A stretch of 32,043 bases of DNA from Streptomyces afghaniensis 772. GTDB taxonomy: Bacteria; Actinomycetota; Actinomycetes; Streptomycetales; Streptomycetaceae. The notes under the pieces were generated by a model. That model made no database searches, was not told where the DNA came from, and was given only the letters and a program-made list of their open reading frames with translations. The stretch lies in NCBI GenBank assembly GCA_000415505.1, contig KE354456.1, positions 1-32,043 on the forward strand. Direction: 5' to 3'. Below, piece by piece: positions 26,360 through 32,043 of the stretch. Every line of letters begins with the position of its first letter. Position 1 is the first letter of the stretch. Position numbers and translations under genes: made by a program.

Positions 26360-26373
26360 TGATGGAGGCGCCC

Positions 26374-27402
26374 GTGCCACCGACCTCGCGACCGCTGCGC
26401 AAGCTGGGCTTCCTGACCATCGGACTGTTCGACGAGGAGGATCCCCGGCGCGGCCACGAGTCCACACTGGAGATCATCGAACTGGGCGAGCGGCTCGGCT
26501 TCGACAGCGCGTGGGTGCGCCACCGCCATCTCCAGTACGGCATCTCCTCCCCCGTCGCCGTCCTGTCCGCGGCCTCACAGCGCACCCGCCGGATCGAACT
26601 CGGCACGGCGGTCATCCCGCTCGGCTGGGAGAACCCGCTGCGCCTCGCCGAGGACCTGGCCACCGTCGACCTGCTGTCCGGGGGCCGGCTCAACCCGGGC
26701 GTCAGCGTGGGCCCGCCGATGCACTTCGACCAGGTCAAGGGCGCGCTCTACCCGAACACAGCCGACGCCGAGGACTTCGGCTACGGACGGGTGGAGCGGC
26801 TGCTGGACGCCGTGCGGGGTGTGCCGGTGACGGACTTCAGCGGGACGGAAGGGTTCGAGACCTTCTCCGACCGGGTGCAGCCGCACTCCCCCGGTCTGGG
26901 CCGCCGGCTGTGGTACGGCGGCGGCAGCCTGCGCTCCGCCCGGTGGGCCGGCGAACACGGCATGAACCTGCTCACCAGCAGCGTCGTGAAGGCCGAAGCC
27001 CCCCACGGGCCCCACGACTTCGCGGAGATCCAGCTCTCCCACATCCGGGCGTTCCGCGCCGCCCACCCCGATGGCGAGGCCGCCCGCGTCTCGCAGGGCC
27101 TGGTCGTCATCCCCACGGACTCCGCCTCGCCCGGGCAGCGCGCCCGCTACGAGAAGTACGCCGCCGAGCGCACTCCCCGTACGGCCGCACCGCAGGGCCC
27201 GGCGCGGCTGCTGTTCGCGCCGGACCTGGTGGGGACCTCGCAGGAGATCGCCGAGCGGCTGCACGCGCACGCGGCGTTCCGCGAGGTGGACGAGGTCGCC
27301 TTCGCACTCCCGTTCACCTTCGAGCACGAGGACTATGTCCAGATCCTCACCGACACGGCGACGAAGCTCGGCCCGGCACTGGGCTGGCGACCGGGCGACT
27401 AG
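26374..27402 (+). CDS. Luciferase-like flavin-dependent monooxygenase (342 aa)
   Basis: FMN/F420-type oxidoreductase of the bacterial luciferase fold, cytoplasmic. Seen: LGFLTIGLFDEEDPRRGHES at the N-terminus, LGFDSAWVRHRHLQYGISSP, RRIELGTAVIPLGWENPLRL, the LATVDLLSGGRLNPGVSVG loop typical of the family, and LWYGGGSLRSARWAGEHG for flavin phosphate binding. GTG 26374 is set by GGAGG 5 bases upstream; ATG 26359/26362 in frame would overlap the palindrome and lack a site. It is preceded by the TTGAACGTTCAA palindrome, and its TAG shares CTAG with the TAG of the convergent reductase gene. The substrate is unknown, and FMN versus F420 cannot be decided from what I see. Confidence 0.9.
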   Translation: MPPTSRPLRKLGFLTIGLFDEEDPRRGHESTLEIIELGERLGFDSAWVRHRHLQYGISSPVAVLSAASQRTRRIELGTAVIPLGWENPLRLAEDLATVDLLSGGRLNPGVSVGPPMHFDQVKGALYPNTADAEDFGYGRVERLLDAVRGVPVTDFSGTEGFETFSDRVQPHSPGLGRRLWYGGGSLRSARWAGEHGMNLLTSSVVKAEAPHGPHDFAEIQLSHIRAFRAAHPDGEAARVSQGLVVIPTDSASPGQRARYEKYAAERTPRTAAPQGPARLLFAPDLVGTSQEIAERLHAHAAFREVDEVAFALPFTFEHEDYVQILTDTATKLGPALGWRPGD

Positions 27403-27962
27403 CGGGCCACGCGGTGGCGGAGGTAGACGACGCCCGAGCTGAAGGTGCGGGTCTCGACGAGTTCGAGATCCACCCGGCGCTCGTGCCGGGGAAAGAACGG
27501 AACGCCACCGCCGACCAGCACCGGGTGGACCACGGCCCGGTACTCGTCGATCAGGCCCAGGTCGGCCGCCTCGGCGGCGAGCGTCGCGCCGCCGATCGCG
27601 ATGTCACCCTCCCCCGGCTCGGCCCGCAGCCGCTCGATCTCCTCCGCCACGCCGCCGGAGGCCAGGCGGGCATGGCCCTGCACCTCCGACAGCGTGGTGG
27701 AGAACACCACCTTGGGGAGCGGATTCCAGAGCGCGGCCCACTCGAGCTCCGCGTCACCGAGCGAGGGATCCTGGTCGGCGGTCTCCCAGTACAGCATCGT
27801 CTCGTACAGCCGTCGCCCCAGCAGATGGACGCCGACGTCCCGGATCTCGTCGATCCAGAAGCGGAAGACGTCCGGGTCGGGCTCCGTCCAGTCGAAGCCG
27901 CCGTCCGGCCCGACGATGTAGCCGTCCAGTGAGACGCCCATCGAATACGTCACGCTGCGCAT
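27399..27962 (-). CDS. DHFR/RibD C-terminal family reductase (187 aa)
   Basis: NADPH-dependent reductase-like protein of the dihydrofolate reductase/RibD C-terminal superfamily. Motifs: TYSMGVSLDGYIVGPDGGFD at the N-terminus, VHLLGRRLYETMLYW in the middle, VVFSTTLSEV, DIAIGGATLAAEAADLGLID (glycine-rich NADP loop) and VVHPVLVGGGVPFFP. These match the common YyaP/YwjB-like small proteins, mostly of unknown substrate. ATG 27962 has AGGAGG about 6 bases upstream and is preferred over the in-frame 28013. It is tail-to-tail with the luciferase-like gene, overlapping by 4 bases. Both being flavin/NADPH-linked hints at a shared pathway, which is only an inference. Confidence 0.9.
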   Translation of the reverse strand: MRSVTYSMGVSLDGYIVGPDGGFDWTEPDPDVFRFWIDEIRDVGVHLLGRRLYETMLYWETADQDPSLGDAELEWAALWNPLPKVVFSTTLSEVQGHARLASGGVAEEIERLRAEPGEGDIAIGGATLAAEAADLGLIDEYRAVVHPVLVGGGVPFFPRHERRVDLELVETRTFSSGVVYLRHRVAR

Positions 27963-28043
27963 CGGTGTCCTCCTGAGTAAGGGGTTCGACAGTACGACCG
28001 CGGGACACCGCACAACTCATCGCGACTCACGGAACGGTTCGTG

Positions 28044-29018
28044 TCACCAGCGGCCGGGTGCCGTCCCCGTGATCGGCTCCGAGGCCCTGCCGTCCACCCC
28101 GACGGGCACGTCCCCGGCGAGCATCACCCGGTGCATGATCCGCGGGTGGTCGAGGTGTGCGGTGTCGCCGGGAGCCAGATGCATCGTGGCGCGGTTGTCC
28201 CAGAACGCCACACTGCCCGGCTCCCAGCGGAACCGGACCGTGTACTCGGGCCGGACGGCCTGTTCCAGCAGCATCTGAAGGATCGCGGCGCTCTCGGGCC
28301 GGGAGAGGCCGGCGATCTGCTCGACGTAGTAGCCGTTGACGTAGAGGATCCGCTCGCCCGTCTCCGGGTGGACGCGCACCAGGGGGTGCAGCGAGGCGAC
28401 CTGGCGGTCCAGCAGGTGGCGGACGTAGGCGTCGTCGCCGGGCCGGGGCTGGTAGCCGACGCCGAGCCGGTGCTCGGCCCACAGTCCGTCGACGAACTGC
28501 CGCAGCGGCGCGGAGAGTCCGGCGTAGGCCGCCGCGAGGTTCGACCAGGTGGTGTCGCCGCCGTAGGGCGGCACGGTCTCGGCGCGCAGGATCGTCGCAG
28601 CGGGCGGGTCGACGCGGGCACCGTGGTCGCAGTGCCAGCCGCGCAGCAGGGTGTGGCGGCGGCGCCGCAGCCACTCGTCGTGCTCCATGCCGAACCGCCC
28701 GCCCAGCTCCAGCCGGTCGGCGGTCGTCTCGATCTCGGGGAAGTCCGGGGGCGAGGCCTTGCCGCGCCGCGGCAGCAGCACCGTCTCACCGAACCGCCGC
28801 GCGAACGCCACATGCCCGGCATGGTCCAGCCGCTGCCCCCGGAAGAACACCACCTTCCACCGCAGCACCGCCGACCTGATCGCGGCGACCACGGTGTCGT
28901 CCAGGTCCGCGGCCAGGTCGACCCCGCTGATCTCGGCGCCGATGTGCCCCGCGACCGGCTTCACCTCCACCCCGGCGTCCCGCACCGCCTCGTCCGTCAT
29001 CGGGCTGTCCGTCGTCAT
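28044..29018 (-). CDS. TauD/TfdA-family 2-oxoglutarate dioxygenase (324 aa)
   Basis: Non-haem Fe(II)/2-oxoglutarate-dependent dioxygenase. Seen: VEVKPVAGHIGAEISGVDLA, typical of the TauD N-terminus, then VVFFRGQRLDHAGHVAFARR, the iron-binding His129-x-Asp131 in GWHCDHGAR, PYGGDTTWSNLAAAYAGL, and the distal His296 in PRIMHRVMLAGD. Known members cleave taurine, alkyl sulfates or 2,4-D; closer substrate assignment is not possible. ATG 29018 is chosen because GGAG lies 5 bases upstream; an in-frame GTG at 29024 is less likely. It is divergent from the sugar ABC importer, with the 184-bp spacer full of inverted repeats, so co-regulation is plausible: the importer's solute may be oxidised by this enzyme (inference). 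Confidence 0.93.
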   Translation of the reverse strand: MTTDSPMTDEAVRDAGVEVKPVAGHIGAEISGVDLAADLDDTVVAAIRSAVLRWKVVFFRGQRLDHAGHVAFARRFGETVLLPRRGKASPPDFPEIETTADRLELGGRFGMEHDEWLRRRRHTLLRGWHCDHGARVDPPAATILRAETVPPYGGDTTWSNLAAAYAGLSAPLRQFVDGLWAEHRLGVGYQPRPGDDAYVRHLLDRQVASLHPLVRVHPETGERILYVNGYYVEQIAGLSRPESAAILQMLLEQAVRPEYTVRFRWEPGSVAFWDNRATMHLAPGDTAHLDHPRIMHRVMLAGDVPVGVDGRASEPITGTAPGRW

Positions 29019-29058
29019 GCGCACTCCGCTGGTCGTGGGCGTGGTCGTGCCTACCGGA

Positions 29059-29076
29059 AGATCGTGACAGCGATCT
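29059..29076. promoter_or_regulatory. AGATCG-N6-CGATCT inverted repeat
   Basis: Perfect 6-bp arms around TGACAG, 40 bp upstream of the dioxygenase ATG. It lies between the two divergent transcription units and may be an operator for the dioxygenase. Confidence 0.35.
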
Positions 29077-29100
29077 CCGCCCGGGGCGACACCGCAGGAC

Positions 29101-29114
29101 CTAACTCGTTAAAG
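29101..29114. promoter_or_regulatory. Imperfect CTAAC-N4-GTTAG-like operator, distal copy
   Basis: CTAACTCGTTAAAG: the left half matches the proximal site at 29181-29194, and the 9-mer CCTAACTCG (starting at 29100) is the exact reverse complement of CGAGTTAGG within that site. Lying upstream of the TTGACA at 29133, it makes a two-site arrangement that could support repression by looping. Confidence 0.5.
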
Positions 29115-29132
29115 GTCAGGCCGTCCAGCGTC

Positions 29133-29161
29133 TTGACAGGCTCGTGCGGCGCTCACATCAT
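29133..29161 (+). promoter_or_regulatory. Candidate vegetative promoter for sugar ABC operon
   Basis: TTGACA (29133-29138, perfect -35), 17 bases, CATCAT (29156-29161, 4 of 6 to consensus). Predicted start near 29168 puts the CTAAC-N4-GTTAG palindrome just downstream, where a bound repressor would block elongation or initiation. Confidence 0.6.
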
Positions 29162-29180
29162 CTGGGGCATCACTCCTCGA

Positions 29181-29194
29181 CTAACACGAGTTAG
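29181..29194. promoter_or_regulatory. CTAACACGAGTTAG operator, proximal copy
   Basis: CTAAC, ACGA, GTTAG: perfect 5-bp arms with a 4-base spacer, ending 8 bp before the binding-protein ATG. It covers the place of the ribosome site and lies downstream of the predicted promoter. With the related site at 29101-29114 it is a strong candidate for the binding site of the operon's repressor, probably LacI-, GntR- or ROK-type given the sugar importer. Confidence 0.6.
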
Positions 29195-29202
29195 GCCTCA
29201 CG

Positions 29203-30612
29203 ATGACCGACTCGCACCTCACCCGGCGCACCCTGTTGCGGTACGGCGCCTACGGCGCGGGGGCAGCCGCCCTGGCCGGCACCGCCGCGAGCTGGGACCG
29301 GCTCACCGGAGCCGACATACCCGGCCGTGACGACGGCTCCCTCGTCGTCGCCACACTGGGCCCCGCCTACGGGCCGGAGGCGATCCGCACGCTCCGCGAG
29401 GGCTTCCGCGAGCTGCACCCCGACATCAAGCTCCAGATCAACGCTGTGCAGGCCGTGGACTGGTCCGACTTCTTCGCGAAGATCCTCACGCAGGTGGCCG
29501 CCGGCACCGCCCCCGACCTGGTCTACGTGGCCACCGAGGGCGTGCAGCTGTTCGCGCAGCGGCTCGGCGTCGCCCTGGACAAGTGGGTGAAGCGGGACGC
29601 GGCCGAACTCAAGGAGTACTTCGCCGACGTCCACCCGTCGCTGGTGGAGTCGATGATGTACGAGGGCAGCCTCTTCCAGCTGCCGGTGGAGTTCAACGCG
29701 GCCGACATGTACCTCAACCGCCAGGTGCTGCGCAGGGCCGGCGCGCAGTACCCGCCGGCCGACTGGACCCGCGACGACTTCACCGCGCTGCTGCGGGACA
29801 TGAAACAGGCCAGCGGCTCCCGCTTCACGCCCTACTTCTGGACCAACCGGCTGTGGGGCGGTGTGGTGCCCTGGCTGTTCGCGAACGGCACCAATCTGCT
29901 CGCCGAGTCCAAGGCTCCCGGCGGCGCGTGGCTGTGGGACTCCTTCTACCCGGCCGCGCAGCGCAAGGGCCGCGGGGGCGGCTTCCGGTGGACGACGCCG
30001 CAGGCCACGCACGACCGGGTGGAGGAGGTCTACGACTACCTCGCCTCCCTCGTCCGGGACGGCCTGTGCACCCGCCCCGAGGGCGGCAACGGCCAGAACC
30101 TCATCGGCGTGTTCTCCAACGGCCGGGTCGGTGTCACCCCGGCGGGCGGCTTCTGGGCGGGCGGCCTGCACCTGGCGGGGATGGAGCGGGACGGGTTCGA
30201 CGTGCAGTACTTCCCGCGCTGGCGCGCCCAGCGCATGCAGTACGGCGCGGCGGGCTACGCGCTGCTGCGCACCTCGAAGAGGCAGGAGGAGGCCTGGGAG
30301 TTCATCAAGTACGCGGCCCGCAAGGACACCCTGACGCGGCTGTTCACGACGAACCAGACGACCCCGGCCCGCCGCTCGATGCTGACCGCCGGCCGGTACG
30401 AGAAGACCGGCCCGGCGCACTGGCCGGTCTTCTACGACACCCTCGACCGGTTCCCCGACACCGGACCCATCCCGGCGCCGCCGCAGGTCGCCGAGGTCGA
30501 GCAGCTGCTGCTCAAGCACACCGGCACGGCCCTGGCCTCCCCGCGCTCGGTCCGTCCCGCGCTGCGCCGGTTGCAGGGCGACCTGGAGAAGGCCATGGAG
30601 CGTGACGCATGA
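29203..30612 (+). CDS. Sugar ABC transporter substrate-binding protein, Tat signal (469 aa)
   Basis: Family 1 extracellular solute-binding protein capturing a sugar for import. A twin-arginine signal (TRRTLLRYG, then GAGAAALAGTAAS) is at residues 7-30. There is no lipobox cysteine, and the only Cys in the protein is far downstream (DGLCTRPEGG), so it is not a standard lipoprotein. Binding-protein features: LREGFRELHPDIKLQI, KILTQVAAGTAPDLVYV, FQLPVEFNAADMYLNRQVL, and WEFIKYAARKDTLTRLFTTN. ATG 29203 is preceded by the operator rather than a good ribosome site. It overlaps the permease gene by ATGA. No ATPase is present here; streptomycete sugar importers often share the multi-operon ATPase MsiK. 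Sugar identity unknown. Confidence 0.93.
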   Translation: MTDSHLTRRTLLRYGAYGAGAAALAGTAASWDRLTGADIPGRDDGSLVVATLGPAYGPEAIRTLREGFRELHPDIKLQINAVQAVDWSDFFAKILTQVAAGTAPDLVYVATEGVQLFAQRLGVALDKWVKRDAAELKEYFADVHPSLVESMMYEGSLFQLPVEFNAADMYLNRQVLRRAGAQYPPADWTRDDFTALLRDMKQASGSRFTPYFWTNRLWGGVVPWLFANGTNLLAESKAPGGAWLWDSFYPAAQRKGRGGGFRWTTPQATHDRVEEVYDYLASLVRDGLCTRPEGGNGQNLIGVFSNGRVGVTPAGGFWAGGLHLAGMERDGFDVQYFPRWRAQRMQYGAAGYALLRTSKRQEEAWEFIKYAARKDTLTRLFTTNQTTPARRSMLTAGRYEKTGPAHWPVFYDTLDRFPDTGPIPAPPQVAEVEQLLLKHTGTALASPRSVRPALRRLQGDLEKAMERDA

Positions 30613-31565
30613 CGAACATCCAGACACCGCCCGCACGAGCCGAACGGCCCGAGGCCCGGCCCGCCCAGGACGCACCGCGTCCCTCGGCCCGCGACCGCGG
30701 CACCCGGCTGCTGGCCACGCTGTTCCTGGCCCCGACGATCATCGGCATCGTCGTCTTCACGGTCGTCCCCATCGTCGGCTCGGTGGTGCTGAGCCTCTTC
30801 CACTGGAACGTGATCGACTCGCCGCGCTTCGCCGGTGCCGCCAACTACGGCGCAGTGTTCGGCGACGAGACCGTGCTGGTGTCCTTCCGCAACACCCTCG
30901 TCTTCATGGTCATCGCCGTGGCGCTGCAACTGCTGGTCGCCCTGGCGCTCGCGCTGACGCTGAACGGGCGGATGCCCGTGTGGCTGCGGTCGGTGTTCCG
31001 CTCGGCGTTCTTCTTCCCGCTGGTGCTGTCCGCCGCGTCGATCTCGGTGGTGATGAAGTACCTGTTCAACCAGGACTTCGGGGTGGTCAACTGGCTGCTC
31101 GGCTTCGTCGGGATCGCGCCGGTGCCGTGGCTGACGTCGGAGAACGCGGCGATGGCGACCGTGGTCCTGGTCTACGTCTGGCAGCAGTTCGGCTTCTCCT
31201 TCCTGCTGTTCGTCGGCGGTCTGAACAACATCCCGAAGGAGATCCACGAGGCCGCCGCGCTGGACGGCGCGACCGGCCTGCGCAAGCACCTCAGCGTCAC
31301 GCTTCCCCTGCTGTCGCCGACGCTGCTGGTCGCCTCGGTGGTCGGCATCATCAACGCGCTCCAGGTCTTCGAGCAGCCGTACGTCCTGACCAACGGCGGT
31401 CCCGGCGACTCGACCCGCACGGTCGTGATGGTCATCTACGAGACCGCGTTCGAGCAGCTCCGCTTCGGTGAGGCGTCCGCGGTGGGTGTGCTGCTGTTCG
31501 TGCTGATCATGGCGGTCACGGCCCTCCAGTTCCGGCTCAGCCGGCGTTTCGTCCACTACCAGTGA
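30609..31565 (+). CDS. Sugar ABC transporter permease 1 (MalF-type, 318 aa)
   Basis: Integral membrane permease of a carbohydrate ABC importer. About six transmembrane helices are evident, from LFLAPTIIGIVVFTVVPIVG through VGVLLFVLIMAVTAL. The EAA loop, which contacts the ATPase, is in EIHEAAALDGATGLRKHL followed by SVTLPLLSPTL. The N-terminus has a soluble basic/proline-rich extension of about 30 residues, common in actinomycete MalF-type proteins. It starts by ATGA overlap with the binding protein and is followed 17 bp later by the second permease. It is intact. Confidence 0.95.
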   Translation: MTNIQTPPARAERPEARPAQDAPRPSARDRGTRLLATLFLAPTIIGIVVFTVVPIVGSVVLSLFHWNVIDSPRFAGAANYGAVFGDETVLVSFRNTLVFMVIAVALQLLVALALALTLNGRMPVWLRSVFRSAFFFPLVLSAASISVVMKYLFNQDFGVVNWLLGFVGIAPVPWLTSENAAMATVVLVYVWQQFGFSFLLFVGGLNNIPKEIHEAAALDGATGLRKHLSVTLPLLSPTLLVASVVGIINALQVFEQPYVLTNGGPGDSTRTVVMVIYETAFEQLRFGEASAVGVLLFVLIMAVTALQFRLSRRFVHYQ

Positions 31566-31582
31566 GCCGGGTGAGTCTTCCC

Positions 31583-32043
31583 ATGAGCCAAGCAACCCTG
31601 TCCTCCAGCCGCGTGCGGCACGGGCTGGCGCCCTGGGTCCGGATCGCCGGGCTGACCGTGTGCGCCCTGCTGACCCTCGGCCCGGTCGTGTGGACCGTGT
31701 CGACCTCGCTGCGCACCCCCGCCGAGGCGTTCGACCTGCCGCCGCAGCTGATCCCGGCGAACCCGTCCACCGAGGCGTACCGCGGAGTGTTCGACCAGAT
31801 CGACGTCTGGCTGCTCGCGCTGAACTCCACGCTGGTCACGGGCCTGATCGCGGCCGGCCAGATGATCACGGCGGGGCTGGCCGGATACGCCTTCGCGCGG
31901 CTGGAGTTCCGCTTCAAGAAGCCGCTGTTCGGCCTGGTCCTGGCGACGATGATGGTGCCGTTGCAGGTCACCATCGTGCCGGTGTTCCTGGTCCTGAAGT
32001 CGATGAGCCTGACCGACACCCTGCTCGGGCTGATCATCCCGGC
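31583..32043 (+). CDS. Sugar ABC transporter permease 2 (MalG-type), 3' end beyond window
   Basis: Second permease of the importer; about 153 codons are present. The N-terminal helix (VRIAGLTVCALLTLGPVVW) is followed by VSTSLRTPAEAFDLPP, the characteristic MalG-type periplasmic start, then ALNSTLVTGLIAAGQMITAG, AGYAFARLEFRFKK and MMVPLQVTIVPVFLVL. The EAA loop lies beyond the right edge. ATG 31583 is chosen for the GGTGAG 7 bases upstream; GTG 31571 is in frame and possible. The operon likely continues to the right. Confidence 0.93.
   Translation, partial: MSQATLSSSRVRHGLAPWVRIAGLTVCALLTLGPVVWTVSTSLRTPAEAFDLPPQLIPANPSTEAYRGVFDQIDVWLLALNSTLVTGLIAAGQMITAGLAGYAFARLEFRFKKPLFGLVLATMMVPLQVTIVPVFLVLKSMSLTDTLLGLIIP

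Noticed and set aside
30432-31595. A histidine/glutamine-rich minus-strand frame opposite the permease gene
   Set aside because: Reverse shadow of a clear six-helix ABC permease; composition (repeated HH, DD, QQ) is typical of antisense reading through hydrophobic codons.

Overview
The window is about 72% G+C by eye, with strong G/C third-position bias, AAGGAGG-type ribosome sites, many ATGA/GTGA stop-start overlaps and one rare TTA leucine codon. Together with a complete conservon (cvn) operon this points to Streptomyces or a close relative. I see no tRNA, rRNA, insertion sequence, prophage, CRISPR array or origin.

Layout. (1) 1-7315, minus strand: a tightly overlapping glycan operon, transcribed leftwards from 7315: NAD-dependent sugar-nucleotide decarboxylase/epimerase, O-carbamoyltransferase, GT2 glycosyltransferase, HAD heptose-bisphosphatase-like enzyme, GT9 heptosyltransferase-like enzyme and two GT4 glycosyltransferases, the last running off the left edge. 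The set resembles the carbamoylated-sugar genes of bleomycin-type clusters, or a heptose-containing surface polysaccharide. (2) 7316-14527: single genes: two divergent unrecognised proteins around a perfect palindrome, a small unknown protein, a fructosamine-kinase-like protein, a catalase, a large unknown protein with four tandem 13-residue repeats, a P-loop kinase and a small conserved-looking helical protein. (3) 14869-20340, plus strand: conservon cvnA-cvnB-cvnC-cvnD followed by two cytochrome P450s. The first is CYP157-like and lacks the K-helix ExxR; the second is CYP154-like and canonical. (4) 20571-23753: a PucR/CdaR-type regulator (minus), a YciO/Sua5-type protein and a dienelactone hydrolase. 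(5) 23874-29018: an MHYT membrane sensor with a TTA codon, a metallophosphoesterase, a luciferase-like flavin monooxygenase tail-to-tail with a DHFR/RibD-type reductase, and a TauD-type dioxygenase. (6) 29203-32043: a sugar ABC importer (Tat-exported binding protein and two permeases, the second cut by the right edge). It is divergent from the dioxygenase across an operator-rich 184-bp region.

A pervasive oddity is frameshifts. At least eight otherwise normal genes (two GTs, HAD, cvnA, cvnD, first P450, PucR-type regulator, yciO) are read only by changing frame, mostly with the net effect of one or two missing bases in G/C runs. They lie in 1-3.5 kb and 16-22.6 kb, while the rest of the window is clean. 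I interpret most as under-called bases in the assembly rather than true pseudogenes, and I give the full gene spans.
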